DNA of 64,000 nt from JAXGZG01 sp040771825 (GCA_040771825.1 JAXGZG010000002.1:496001-560000); one strand, 5' to 3'; numbered from the stretch's first letter, positions 24,560 to 33,875 are shown. Notes: generated from the letters alone by a model not told the origin. Made by a program: numbers and translations.

Positions 24560-25564
24560 GTGAAGGACGCCGCCAGTATTCACCAGGAAGCCATCGTCAT
24601 AGACGCTCACTGCGATACCATGCTTGGCTTTGCTGGCAGGGCTTTCCGGCCGGAGTCAAGTTCCAGGGACTTCTTCTCTCGGAACGATTCTGGGCATATC
24701 GATTTCCCTCGACTCAAAGAGGGCGGGGTTACTTGCCAGGTCATGGCCCTCTTCGTCGGATCGCAGTTCAAGCCCACACGGGCCGCTAGATGCACCCTAG
24801 AACTTCTGGATAGTTTCTATTCACTCCTGGACCGAACCGAAGACTTTCGCTTGGCAACCAAGGCAGAGCACATTGAGGATGCCAAGAAGAAAGGAGAAGT
24901 GTCGGCGCTTCTGAGCATCGAAGGCGGCGAGGCGGTCGAGGGTAGCCTTGCGCTTTTGAGGGGGTTCTATAAGCTTGGCGTCCGTGCCATGGGCCTTACT
25001 TGGAATGAGCGCAACGATATCGCCGATGGTGTAGGCGAGACATCTGCCGGTTCGGGACTCACCGATTTCGGAGTCTCCCTTGTTCGTGAGATGGAACGCC
25101 TGGGCATGCTGGTTGACGTCTCACACCTTTCTGATTCGAGTTTCTGGGCGGTTGATGAAGTTGCGGAGAGGCCCTACATAGCATCGCATTCAAACGCCAG
25201 GTCGCTGGCTTCAGTTAAGAGGAACTTAACGGATCGGCAGATTGAGGCTTTGGCCAAAAAGGGAGGAGTCATCGGGGTGGTGTTTCTTCCATCTTTCGTT
25301 GACGACGATCCCCAAAGAGTGTCGGTGTCACGGCTTTGCGACCATATCGACCATATCAAGAAGATCGCGGGTATCGATCACGTTGGGTTCGGTTCAGATT
25401 TTGACGGCTACGGGGAGAGCCCCGGGAAGCCAATTGTGGTCAAAGATGCCAGCGAGATGCCAAAGATTACCGCCGAGCTTGTGTCCAGGGGATATTCCGA
25501 GGAAGACGTCAAGAAGGTACTAGGCGGCAACTGGCTGCGAGTATACAAAGAAGTTCTGGGCTAG
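24560..25564 (+). CDS. membrane dipeptidase (renal dipeptidase family, M19)
   Basis: This is a binuclear zinc dipeptidase of 334 residues that cleaves dipeptides, including those with a C-terminal D-residue. The HxD motif is in VIDAHCDTM, the bridging Glu is probably in LLSIEGGEAVE, the later zinc His residues are in DVSHLSD and IASHSNARS, and the last Asp is in GFGSDFDGYG. GTG 24560 has AAAGGAGG nine bases before it. There is no signal peptide, so it acts in the cytoplasm. It fits a peptide- and amino-acid-using lifestyle and could feed the D-amino-acid transaminase. Confidence 0.88.
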   Translation: MKDAASIHQEAIVIDAHCDTMLGFAGRAFRPESSSRDFFSRNDSGHIDFPRLKEGGVTCQVMALFVGSQFKPTRAARCTLELLDSFYSLLDRTEDFRLATKAEHIEDAKKKGEVSALLSIEGGEAVEGSLALLRGFYKLGVRAMGLTWNERNDIADGVGETSAGSGLTDFGVSLVREMERLGMLVDVSHLSDSSFWAVDEVAERPYIASHSNARSLASVKRNLTDRQIEALAKKGGVIGVVFLPSFVDDDPQRVSVSRLCDHIDHIKKIAGIDHVGFGSDFDGYGESPGKPIVVKDASEMPKITAELVSRGYSEEDVKKVLGGNWLRVYKEVLG

Positions 25565-25600
25565 CGGCGGGCTAAGCCAACTGTCAATGGCAGCGGCCGC

Positions 25601-25616
25601 CACGGGCTTTCCCGTG
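25601..25616. terminator. hairpin between convergent genes
   Basis: CACGGG-CTTT-CCCGTG forms a 6-bp stem with a 4-base loop between the dipeptidase gene and the convergent beta-lactamase-like gene. It could serve either direction. Confidence 0.4.
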
Positions 25617-25654
25617 CGCTACTCCTGCTTGGGCTAAGTCAGTTTACTTTTGTT

Positions 25655-26572
25655 CTATGCCCTTCCGTACTGGGTGCACCGGGATAGCAGGTTTAGGTAC
25701 CTGTATGCGGTGCGGATTAGTTTGGCCGCCAAACTTGATTCGTTGCCTTCTAAGAAACTGCCCATGACCGCAAGAATCACTGGGCGGTCCGGAAGGTATA
25801 TGATCCCGGTGTCCACGGCCACACACTCCAAGCCACCTGGCTTATTGGCCCTTTTCACCTCAGGCGGCAGTGCCTCCGAGAACGGGCTAGATTTCGGGAG
25901 TTCCAGCATGGTCAGGACATCGGATGCTACTGGGTCTGAGACCCCATCCCTTCGATAGATCCTCCGGACGAGTTCCGACAATTCCCTAGGGGTGGAGATG
26001 TTCTCATGGCCGCGCCTGACGGCATCGGCGTCCATCATCTTCCTCTGGAGGCGGGTTTCGGTCAAACCAAGGCCCTCTATGATGGAGTTGATGTAGTCCA
26101 TGCCGGCAAGGTCCATGCACGCGTTAGTGGCGTCATTGTCCGAGAGAGCGATCATCAAACAAGCCATGTCCCACAAAGACATCTCCAAAGGGTGTCTCAA
26201 AAGTGACAGAATCCCGCTTCCGCCCACCTTAGGAAGACTCTTGGTGCTAAGCCGCTGTTCCCAGTCTAATTCCCCTGAGTGGACTCGGGTCGCCAGACCA
26301 AGAAGGACTGCGATCTTGATGGTGCTGGCGGTGGGGAACACCACATCGTCCCGGAACCCCGATTCGCGTCCGCTCGTCAGATCCACAAGGTGATATCCCA
26401 TAACGCCTGTTACTTGGCATGCCTCTTCCAGCTCATCCTCCATTCGAGCCCAGAGGATGTCTTTGGAAGTTTGCTTGGGGCTTAGGCTCACATTACCAAC
26501 TCCCTTATGGAAATAAGGCGACGTAGACAACGATAGCAAGCGGTTCTGATCTGCCGATTTCGACGGCCCCAT
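25655..26572 (-). CDS. class A beta-lactamase-fold serine hydrolase
   Basis: From ATG 26572 the protein has 305 residues with all class A elements: Ser83-xx-Lys86 in TASTIKIA, SDN at 144-146 and a KxG-type triad as ANKPGG. AAGGA sits eight bases before this start. With it there is no signal peptide, unusual for a true beta-lactamase. A longer frame upstream would include a hydrophobic stretch but would run into the divergent gene. KPG instead of KTG and the missing signal suggest a peptidase or esterase, not antibiotic resistance. The gene is divergent from the GH18 gene. Confidence 0.75.
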   Translation of the reverse strand: MGPSKSADQNRLLSLSTSPYFHKGVGNVSLSPKQTSKDILWARMEDELEEACQVTGVMGYHLVDLTSGRESGFRDDVVFPTASTIKIAVLLGLATRVHSGELDWEQRLSTKSLPKVGGSGILSLLRHPLEMSLWDMACLMIALSDNDATNACMDLAGMDYINSIIEGLGLTETRLQRKMMDADAVRRGHENISTPRELSELVRRIYRRDGVSDPVASDVLTMLELPKSSPFSEALPPEVKRANKPGGLECVAVDTGIIYLPDRPVILAVMGSFLEGNESSLAAKLIRTAYRYLNLLSRCTQYGRA

Positions 26573-26612
26573 GGCACATATCCTTCTATGGCGAATAAGG
26601 TGTTGCCAAATC

Positions 26613-26627
26613 TGCCTTAATAAGGCA
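26613..26627. promoter_or_regulatory. perfect palindrome in divergent promoter region
   Basis: TGCCTTA-A-TAAGGCA has two perfect 7-base arms around one base. It lies in the 142 bases between the divergent beta-lactamase-fold and GH18 genes, so it is a candidate operator. A related half-site, ATAAGGTG, occurs at about 26595. No regulator gene is adjacent. Confidence 0.45.
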
Positions 26628-26714
26628 CCGGCAAGAGAGAGGTCTACCTGGGAGCCCGCGTAGAACAAGCAGAAGACACAGAAATCTGCCGAAAAGGCAA
26701 CCGGAGGATAGCCA

Positions 26715-28400
26715 ATGTCGTACCCGCCTAGAGCGCTGCGAAGAAAGCCCCGGCCAGTTCCCTGGCTTTTGCTCATCTTACCAGTAATCAGCGGCCTCAT
26801 GTTTCTGGCCGTTTTCGCCCAGTCGTTTGCTTACATTGAGAAGGCGCCCGCATCTAGGCCCTATTTGGTATACAAGGGCAATCGCCAGGCGTTCCCTGTT
26901 GTTGTAGAGGGAGGCGAGGCTTACGTGCCGCTTACGCTCATAAAGGAAGTGCTGGACCCCAACGTGTTTTGGGAGGAAGAAGGACTGGTGGTCGTGACCA
27001 CTCAAGACAAGGTCGTTAAGCTGGGGGCCGATTCCCTGACAGCTTATGTCAACCAGCATCCCGTGGAACTCAGGTTTCCGGTCATCCTGGACGGCAAAGA
27101 ACCCTACATCCCTGCCACAACTCTTGAGACCCTGTACCCCGTGGCTACCTTTCTAGAGACCGAGGCCGGTACGTTCACTGTGAAAAGAACCGACGAAGCC
27201 GCTACCGTTGGGACCGCGTCAGGTTCCGCAATGGTGAGGGAAAAGCCCTCACACAGGGCCCGGCGCGTGGGGGCCATGGAGCCTGGAACGGTTGTCCAGG
27301 TCCACGAAACTGTGGGAGGGTGGTACCGTATTGAGGCTTCCGGCGGCCTATTCGGGTATGTCCTAGCCAAGGACCTTGGAGAATTGGAGACAAGGAGCGC
27401 AGAGGTTCCCAAGCCCAAGCCGTATATACCCGGTCCGTTGAAGGGCGGCAAGGTCAGCCTCGTGTGGGAGCAGGTGGAGAGGCGCACCCCCGACCCTTCG
27501 TCTATAGGCGAATTGACCGGGATAAGCGTGGTTTCGCCCACATGGTTCAGGCTTGGGGCCACTCCGGGTCAAGTTGAAAACTACGCCGACCGTCGCTACG
27601 TGGATTGGGCTCATTCCAAGGGCTACCAGGTGTGGGCGCTGTTCTCCAACTCTTTTGAGTTGGAGAGAACCAGGACCGTGTTGCGGGACTCTGCTTTGCG
27701 CGACCAAGTCATTGCCCAGATGCTGGTCTATGCGGAGATTTACTCCCTAGACGGCGTGAACATCGATTTTGAAAACGTCTACAGGGACGACGCTCCCTAT
27801 CTTACCCAGTTTGTGCGGGAGATGACTCCTCTTTTTCACCAGATGGGGCTGACGGTGTCAATGGACGTCACAGTGAGATCTACGAGTCCCACCTGGTCTT
27901 TGTGTTATGAGAGAGCAAGGCTGGCAAACGCTGTGGACTACATGATGCTCATGGCCTACGACCAGTACGGGGCGGGTTCGAAGGTCGCGGGTCCCAATGC
28001 GTCTATGCCCTGGACCGAGCGGACCATCAAGACAAGCCTAGAGGAGATACCCAAAGACAAACTCGTGCTTGGGATACCTTTCTACGCTAGGTTGTGGAAA
28101 GAGACCGAGGCCGGCGGAAAAGTGACGGTGACTCAACGGGCCCTTGGCATGAAGGCTGCCCGGGACTGGATGGCCAGAGAGAAAATTGCCCCCTGGCTCG
28201 ATGAGGATACTGGGATGGAGTACGCCCAGAAAAAATCGGGGCAGGACACCTACAGGATTTGGCTGGAGAATGCCGAATCCATTAGGAAACGGCTCGATGT
28301 GGCAAAGACCTACGGTCTTGCGGGAGTCGCGGCTTGGAGCCGAGGTTTTGCCGACGCCGAGACGTGGCAAGTCATGGACGAGTTTCTACAACCAAAATAG
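26715..28400 (+). CDS. cell-wall glycoside hydrolase family 18 with SH3 domain
   Basis: The 561-residue protein has an N-terminal membrane anchor (about 16-36), then a copper-amine-oxidase-N-terminal-like domain (about 50-145). A bacterial SH3 domain with VREKPSHRARRVGAM follows (about 170-222), then a GH18 barrel (about 250-560). The catalytic motif is DGVNIDFE with Glu353 as acid. The architecture resembles SleL/YaaH-type and related Bacillota enzymes that cut N-acetylglucosamine bonds in peptidoglycan. ATG 26715 has GGAGGATA upstream. The next gene follows 13 bases on. A role in spores or wall turnover is inferred. Confidence 0.85.
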   Translation: MSYPPRALRRKPRPVPWLLLILPVISGLMFLAVFAQSFAYIEKAPASRPYLVYKGNRQAFPVVVEGGEAYVPLTLIKEVLDPNVFWEEEGLVVVTTQDKVVKLGADSLTAYVNQHPVELRFPVILDGKEPYIPATTLETLYPVATFLETEAGTFTVKRTDEAATVGTASGSAMVREKPSHRARRVGAMEPGTVVQVHETVGGWYRIEASGGLFGYVLAKDLGELETRSAEVPKPKPYIPGPLKGGKVSLVWEQVERRTPDPSSIGELTGISVVSPTWFRLGATPGQVENYADRRYVDWAHSKGYQVWALFSNSFELERTRTVLRDSALRDQVIAQMLVYAEIYSLDGVNIDFENVYRDDAPYLTQFVREMTPLFHQMGLTVSMDVTVRSTSPTWSLCYERARLANAVDYMMLMAYDQYGAGSKVAGPNASMPWTERTIKTSLEEIPKDKLVLGIPFYARLWKETEAGGKVTVTQRALGMKAARDWMAREKIAPWLDEDTGMEYAQKKSGQDTYRIWLENAESIRKRLDVAKTYGLAGVAAWSRGFADAETWQVMDEFLQPK

Positions 28401-28413
28401 GGAGGGTGTCCAG

Positions 28414-29847
28414 TTGAACGCAGAAGAGGTCAAGAAGGGCGGAGCATTTACAGACAGCGTGATCGATGGGCTATTTGACGAGTTATCTGGACTAAGCAGC
28501 AAGGTGTGGGAGTATGCCGAGGTGGGGCTCAAAGAGCACGAGTCTGCGTTGGCAGAGAGCGAATACCTGGCCCGGCACGGGTTCACCATAAAGTCCAATG
28601 TGGGCGGCATGCCATCGGCTTTTGTCGCTGAGTGGGGCACAGGTAAGCCGGTTTTCGGTTTCCTAGGGGAATATGACGCATTGGCAGGTCTTTCCCAGGA
28701 AGTGTCCCCCGAGAAGAAGCCCCTGGTTTCCGGGGCGCCCGGTCATGGATGCGGCCATAACCTATTGGGCGTGGGAGCCATCGGTTCCGCAATCGCCCTC
28801 AAGGAGTACTTCCAGAAGAATGACCTTCCAGGTACCGTAAGGTACTACGGCTGCCCCGCTGAGGAGACTTTGTGCGGCAAGGTGTTTATGGCCAAAGAGG
28901 GTGTCTTCGACGATTTGGATACGGCTATCACTTGGCACGGCGGCCAGACCAACACTGTGCAAATGGGATCGTCAAACGGAGTCAACTCGGCCAAGTTCAC
29001 CTTCCTAGGAAAGACGGCACACGCTGCCGGAGACCCTCACAACGGTAGATCCGCTTTGGATGCGGTTGAGCTCATGAATATCGGTGCCAACTACTTACGG
29101 GAGCACGTCATTTCCTCGGCCAGGCTCCACTACGTCATCACTGAAGGCGGCGGACAGCCCAACGTGGTGCCCGCTAGGGCCCAGGTTTGGTACTACGTCA
29201 GAGCCCCCCATCGCAACCAGGTGGTGGAGATCTACGACCGTCTCGTGGATGTGGCCCGGGGCGCTGCCCTCATGACGGGAACGACTTTTGAGGTAGAGTT
29301 TCTGGCAGGTTGCTACGATGTTCTTCCCAACTTCGCTCTGGCCAACATCGCCTTGGATCAGCTCAAGGAAGTGGGAGGGCCTGTTCTTTCTCCCGAAGAT
29401 GAGGCGTTCGCCCTGAAACTGGCCGAAAGCCTAGACAAGAAGAAAAAAGACGAGAGTCTCAAGGCCATGAACGTTCCTAAGGAGCTTTTTGAGCAGGTCG
29501 TGAACACTACCGTTATCGAGCCCTTGGATGAGGGCAAGGCCATGGCGGGTTCCACCGACGTGGGAGATGTGAGTTGGATTACTCCTACGGTTCAGGTTTC
29601 GACTGCGTGCTGGCCGCTTGGGACTCCGGGTCACTCGTGGCAGATCACTGCGTGTTCCGGTCATTCTCTGGGGATGAAGGGTACAATCGCTGCGGCCAAA
29701 ACAATGGCTAGAACGGCGGTTGTCTTGGCTAACGATCCCGAAGCCATGAAGAAGATCTGGGCTGAGTTCCGGGAGAGGCTCGGAGAGGACAAGTACGTTT
29801 CGCCTATTCCTGAAGGAGTGGAACCGCCTCTGGAGCAGTTCCGGTAA
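28414..29847 (+). CDS. M20 amidohydrolase, AbgB-like
   Basis: This 477-residue protein is a metal-dependent M20D peptidase resembling p-aminobenzoyl-glutamate hydrolase subunit B. Metal-site motifs are GHGCGHNLLG and the Glu pair of PAEETLCGK, with later His in ITWHGGQ; the dimerisation domain begins around SAKFTFLGKTAHAAG. TTG 28414 has GGGAGGG about seven bases upstream; longer frames would overlap the GH18 gene by over 200 bases. The true substrate is unknown. A partner resembling AbgA is not adjacent, but another M20 gene lies at 54046. Confidence 0.85.
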   Translation: MNAEEVKKGGAFTDSVIDGLFDELSGLSSKVWEYAEVGLKEHESALAESEYLARHGFTIKSNVGGMPSAFVAEWGTGKPVFGFLGEYDALAGLSQEVSPEKKPLVSGAPGHGCGHNLLGVGAIGSAIALKEYFQKNDLPGTVRYYGCPAEETLCGKVFMAKEGVFDDLDTAITWHGGQTNTVQMGSSNGVNSAKFTFLGKTAHAAGDPHNGRSALDAVELMNIGANYLREHVISSARLHYVITEGGGQPNVVPARAQVWYYVRAPHRNQVVEIYDRLVDVARGAALMTGTTFEVEFLAGCYDVLPNFALANIALDQLKEVGGPVLSPEDEAFALKLAESLDKKKKDESLKAMNVPKELFEQVVNTTVIEPLDEGKAMAGSTDVGDVSWITPTVQVSTACWPLGTPGHSWQITACSGHSLGMKGTIAAAKTMARTAVVLANDPEAMKKIWAEFRERLGEDKYVSPIPEGVEPPLEQFR

Positions 29848-29883
29848 GAGAAGAGCGGTCTAGGCGGGATCTGATGCCGTGAG

Positions 29884-29910
29884 TTTGCCCAGCCCGGCAG
29901 GCTTGGCAAA
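29884..29910 (+). terminator. hairpin after M20 gene
   Basis: The 11-base arms 29884-29894 and 29900-29910 (TTTGCCCAGCC / GGCTTGGCAAA) pair with one mismatch around a 5-base loop. The flank is not T-rich. The remaining gap to 30109 shows no gene. Confidence 0.45.
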
Positions 29911-30109
29911 TCCCAGGTGAGTCTGGCGCAATGCGGAGTAGTTGGTTGCGTCGGGTAGGGTTGAGTAGGGCTTTGAACAAAAACGGGGTTCTCCTCGTCT
30001 CAAGTAGAAAGGCCGCGAAGTTTGGCGGGTTACGCAGGTCATAAGCACGCAAAAAACACTCTTGCCGGCCGCCGGACGGTCGCGCAGGCCAGGGATAGGA
30101 GAACCCCAC

Positions 30110-31375
30110 ATGTCACGAAATGTTGAGAACCAGGATCTCGGCACTTATCCGGTCGGCCGAAGGGCTGGCAGACGGAAGAGCAATACTAGGACAGTCTTGT
30201 GGTCTGTGGCCATTTTGCTTGTGGTCGCCACGGTGATAGGATTCTCAACGGGGCTTATCAAGTTTGGGCAGGATATGGCCAGTAACGGAAACGGGCAGTC
30301 AAATGGGAGTGTGCCGGGCCAAGGTGAGACCAATGGGACGGGCGATGGTTTGGACAACGGCACCGGCGATTGTATCGGGATCAGAGCCGCGCTAATGGAA
30401 AGGGCTCTAGAGGCGAGAGGTGTCTACCTGACCATAGCCGCTTCTGGAACTCCATCCAAAATGAAGCAGGTCGTCACCTTCGTGCGACAGCATCCCGGTC
30501 TTAACGCGTTTGTGGTCGACTTAAAGGACAACCATGGACAAGTTCCCTGTCCACCCCCAGAGGGAGTGCCGTCGCCATCAGCGGGATACCGGCATTATCC
30601 TGTACTTATCCGGGAGCTTGCTCGTCAAGATTACTACATGGTAGCCAGGATTGTGGCCTTCCAGGATCCGCACATCGCCGCCCAGCAGCCCGAATTGGCC
30701 ATACGAAGGGCCGATGGGAGTCTGTGGCGGGACCGGGACGGGCGGCTATGGCTTAACCCCTATGACAAGAGAAATTGGGAGCATGTGAGGAATACAGCCC
30801 TGTGGGCTGTAGAGATGGGGTTTGACGAAATCCAGCTAGACTATGTCAGGTTCCCAGATAGCGCTTCGGGTATAGAGTCTTCGACCCTCATGCCTGGCTC
30901 GGGGGATTTTCGGAACCGGGGGCACGCCATCTCCGAGTTCCTCAATTACATGACTGACGAATTGGGAGATAGAGCCCTGCTCTGCGCCGATATTTTCGGA
31001 TTCACGACCATAGCCGTAGACGACATGGGCATTGGGCAGAAGCTGGAAGAGGTTTCTGATGCAGTTGACATAATCAGCCCCATGGTCTACCCGTCTCACT
31101 ACTACAACAAGGGAATCTACGGTTTTGACCTTCCCGAGGCGCACCCCTACGAGGTTGTTGGGAAGGCAATGGATGAGGCCAGAGAGCGTACTGCGGGGCT
31201 AAAGGTTCAGATAATCCGGCCTTGGCTGCAGGATTTCTCTATGAGGATCAAATACGGCGTCAAGGAAGTCCAAGGCCAAATAGATGCCGTGTTTGAGCGG
31301 GGCATCCACACTTTCCTTCTATGGAACCCTTCTAACGTGTACACCGATGGGGTGGAGTACGAGCCCGAGGGGTAG
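30110..31375 (+). CDS. membrane-anchored putative glycoside hydrolase (DUF4015)
   Basis: The 421-residue protein has a membrane segment at about 25-45 and a Gly/Asn/Ser-rich linker (about 55-95). The rest is a TIM-barrel domain of the DUF4015 putative glycosidase family, beginning RGVYLTIAASGTPSKM. Conserved acidic residues are in NAFVVDLKDNHG, FDEIQLDYVRFPD and LLCADIFGF, typical of retaining-type barrels. ATG 30110 has AGGAGA eight bases upstream. Substrate is unknown; outward-facing wall or exopolysaccharide is likely from the anchor. Confidence 0.8.
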   Translation: MSRNVENQDLGTYPVGRRAGRRKSNTRTVLWSVAILLVVATVIGFSTGLIKFGQDMASNGNGQSNGSVPGQGETNGTGDGLDNGTGDCIGIRAALMERALEARGVYLTIAASGTPSKMKQVVTFVRQHPGLNAFVVDLKDNHGQVPCPPPEGVPSPSAGYRHYPVLIRELARQDYYMVARIVAFQDPHIAAQQPELAIRRADGSLWRDRDGRLWLNPYDKRNWEHVRNTALWAVEMGFDEIQLDYVRFPDSASGIESSTLMPGSGDFRNRGHAISEFLNYMTDELGDRALLCADIFGFTTIAVDDMGIGQKLEEVSDAVDIISPMVYPSHYYNKGIYGFDLPEAHPYEVVGKAMDEARERTAGLKVQIIRPWLQDFSMRIKYGVKEVQGQIDAVFERGIHTFLLWNPSNVYTDGVEYEPEG

Positions 31376-31381
31376 GGTTAC

Positions 31382-31573
31382 TTGTGTCACAGCATCTATC
31401 GGAGGATGCTTGACGAGTACCGCTGCTTCAGACACGTTTTTAGGAGCATTTACGGATTCGTCCTTGACTCCACAAGAACACTGGAACTAGTGAGACAACT
31501 TGCCAAGTTGATTGTCGGTCTGCGGCGGGATATCGAAGCGTTCACGGATGAGATGAGTCGAGCCTTCGAGTGA
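31382..31573 (+). CDS. possible small protein, 63 aa
   Basis: A short frame from TTG 31382 encodes a helix-rich, charged product with no family I recognise (segment TLELVRQLAKLIVGLRRDIE). GGGGTAGGG lies just upstream, and a second possible start at 31409 follows GGAGG. It sits between DUF4015 and the restriction-modification genes, where base use changes. It may be a real small protein or a chance frame. Between it and 31785 no other gene can be supported. Confidence 0.3.
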   Translation: MCHSIYRRMLDEYRCFRHVFRSIYGFVLDSTRTLELVRQLAKLIVGLRRDIEAFTDEMSRAFE

Positions 31574-31784
31574 GGATGGGTTCCGCGGTAGCGATCCCAC
31601 AGCAGGAGGTTAGTGACCGCTTGCGGTCTAGCGTCAGCACTAAGGTATGGAGGGATTGGGTGCGCCCACGTCGAAGTAATGGCTCAAGCAGTACTAGGAA
31701 CCTCAAGTATGTCGATGGTGTTGTTTTTCTTCGCATCCAGCAAGATTTCCCAACGAGTTGTGGCCTAGGAGGAGGATCGTTCCT

Positions 31785-32858
31785 TTGTCATCACCCGGCA
31801 ACAGCGCAAAGCAGCTGCCATTTCCGGCTCTTGAACACCGTGGGCCGGAACGTTCGGCCATCTGGTTTTCGGCTCAACGATCCAGGCAAGCTCAACGCAA
31901 CCATAGTCGATATACGAAGGAATCTTTCGCACATCCAGGCAAGATGCTTCCGGACCTGGTGTGCTCGATTTTGGATACTTACGGGAGGCCAGGTGACCGC
32001 TGGTGCGACCCCATGTGCGGTATAGGTACCCTGTTAGTTGAGGGGGTTGATCGCGGATATGAAGTGTATGGAGTGGAGTGGGAACCCAGGTGGGCTAAGG
32101 TTACGCAGCGAAACATCGATCTCGCGCATTCACGTAACGCTCCCGGAGCCGCTTTCGTTAAGCAGGGGGATGCTCGACACCTGACCCAGGTATTTCCCAA
32201 CGTGACGTACACGAAGATCGCTTTTTCCCCCCCCTATGGCAATACTCTCAGCAAGACGGCTCACGGGCCAGACCTTCATCCTGAACGCCAGCAGGGTGGG
32301 AAACGGGCTGCCAAGGCTATCCGCCATGGGTACGGGTTCAGCGGGACCGAAGAGGCACCGATCCCCGATGCTGCTGAAGACATGGCAGTCCAAGGTGAAG
32401 ACCGCCGCGAGATCAATATTGGTGACTTGCGGCACGGAGATGTCGAGGATGCCGTGCTGGTGGCACAAACGCTCTCCCGGGGGGAGCATCCTCCAAGAGT
32501 ACGCCCCACCTATTTGACTGAGATGTCGAGAATCTACCACCAGTGTTACCTTGCTCTGGAGCCCGGTGGGATGATGCTCATTGTCTTGAGAGACTATCGA
32601 CGGAACAACCGGCGTGTGGATCTGCTTGGCGACACATTGGATATCTGCAAAGCCTTGGATTTCGTGTATCATGACAGAATTGTTGCTCTTCAATGTCCCG
32701 TTGAAGGAACGGGTGAGTTTATGAGAGCCAAACCTGAGGGCGCTATAGCGTTTTGGACCTTAGAGAACAGCAAGAAGTCAGATCCTCCGTGGCTGGTGCC
32801 GGTTTTTGAAGATGTCTTGGTACTGAGGAAAAACCTACCCCGTAGGGGCAGGAAGTAG
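31785..32858 (+). CDS. DNA amino-methyltransferase (SPPY, N4-cytosine type)
   Basis: The 357-residue enzyme has AdoMet motif I DPMCGIGTLL at about 75 and catalytic motif IV SPPY at about 148, typical of N4-cytosine methyltransferases. Motif X-like HPGKMLPDL precedes motif I, giving the order X-I-IV with the target-recognition part after IV. TTG 31785 has a strong AGGAGGAGG at 31767-31775. Longer frames to 31758 lack this. The C-terminus (MLIVLRDYRRN, FEDVLVLRKN) resembles whole-protein methyltransferases. It lies 86 bases before an NgoMIV-type endonuclease, so it is the presumed protective methylase of that system. Confidence 0.85.
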   Translation: MSSPGNSAKQLPFPALEHRGPERSAIWFSAQRSRQAQRNHSRYTKESFAHPGKMLPDLVCSILDTYGRPGDRWCDPMCGIGTLLVEGVDRGYEVYGVEWEPRWAKVTQRNIDLAHSRNAPGAAFVKQGDARHLTQVFPNVTYTKIAFSPPYGNTLSKTAHGPDLHPERQQGGKRAAKAIRHGYGFSGTEEAPIPDAAEDMAVQGEDRREINIGDLRHGDVEDAVLVAQTLSRGEHPPRVRPTYLTEMSRIYHQCYLALEPGGMMLIVLRDYRRNNRRVDLLGDTLDICKALDFVYHDRIVALQCPVEGTGEFMRAKPEGAIAFWTLENSKKSDPPWLVPVFEDVLVLRKNLPRRGRK

Positions 32859-32944
32859 CAGCGGCGCGGCGCGAAGGGTAGCCACGGGCACTCATTCAAG
32901 CCCCTGTGGGCTATCTAGGAATTATCTGCTGGGGGGGAGTCTGG

Positions 32945-33792
32945 GTGGCTGCATCGGTCTTGGTGTGTATGAGGCGAAGACTTCATCACAGAATCTGTGC
33001 CGAAATCCTTGGATATCGAGCCGGCACTAGAGTGCTGTCGGTGGCGGATGGGTCACAGCGGTCGAGCGTTGATCTAGCCAGTAGAATGGCGGAGAAGATG
33101 GGGTTCCCACCTAGTGCTACGCCCAAGTCGGGGCAGTCAGCAGGGGATCTATTCACGGCTTGTATCAAGGATTTCCTTGCCGAATCCTTTGCCCAACTTC
33201 AGCACTTGCGGCCGGGAGAATGGATGTATCTAGTTGTGCCCCAGAGGGCGGAATTGGCGTTGGCCTCTTATGATCAGTATGAACACCTTTTTCAGATCAA
33301 AGCCATACTTGAGCGGGATCGGGCTCTTGCGGCGACGCTTGGCGGAGACTATCTAGTCACTCCTGACATCGTCGTTGCCAGGCAGGCGGTAGGTGACGAC
33401 GTCATTAATGCAAACATGGATACCCCTATTATCACCCAGAACGATGGACTCGCAACGCACACACCTCTCAGAGCAGCCAACTACGATGTGCCCAAGCCTA
33501 TTCTTCACGCCAGCATTTCGTGCAAATGGACGATACGCAGTGATAGGGCGCAGAATGCCCGCACAGAAGCTCTCAACCTCATCAGGAACCGCAAAGGGAA
33601 TACCCCTCACGGCTAGCATCCATAGCAATGGGGACCGGGGACATTGATTGTGCATATCACGCTGCGCTACACGAGTTGGTGGATGCAGTCAGGGAGAGCG
33701 GTAATCAGGATCAAGGTGAGATCCTGGATGCGCTGGTACGGGGCCGAAGGCTGAGAGACATCAGCGATTTGCCATTCGATCTGGCGATATAG
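32945..33792 (+). pseudogene. NgoMIV-type restriction endonuclease, frameshifted
   Basis: Residues up to the stop at 33616 read as an NgoMIV-family type IIF endonuclease. SCKWTIRSDRAQN holds the catalytic Lys with Glu fourteen residues later. Arg, Asp and Arg at +4, +6 and +7 match the NgoMIV residues that read the GC pairs of GCCGGC. An Asp of ITPDII-type is TPDIVV here. After NRKGNTPHG the frame stops. The family C-terminus resumes in another frame (LASIAMGTGDIDCAYH to ISDLPFDLAI, ending 33792). About ten residues between are missing, so there is a small deletion plus a shift. GTG 32945 has GGGGGGGAG upstream. Confidence 0.82.
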
Positions 33793-33875
33793 GCTTCGCG
33801 GGAGGTCAGCCCCAGTCCGCTATTATGAACTGGTGTTTGGATCCCGAAGGAGAGGGTCTCCGTTTACTACCCGGC

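Noticed and set aside
28186..28413. Extended start for the M20 gene
   Set aside because: It would overlap the GH18 gene by over 200 bases; TTG 28414 has a proper ribosome binding site.
31570..32025. Plus-strand 151-codon frame before the methylase motifs
   Set aside because: Low-complexity Ser/Arg start, overlaps the methylase in another frame and lacks motifs.
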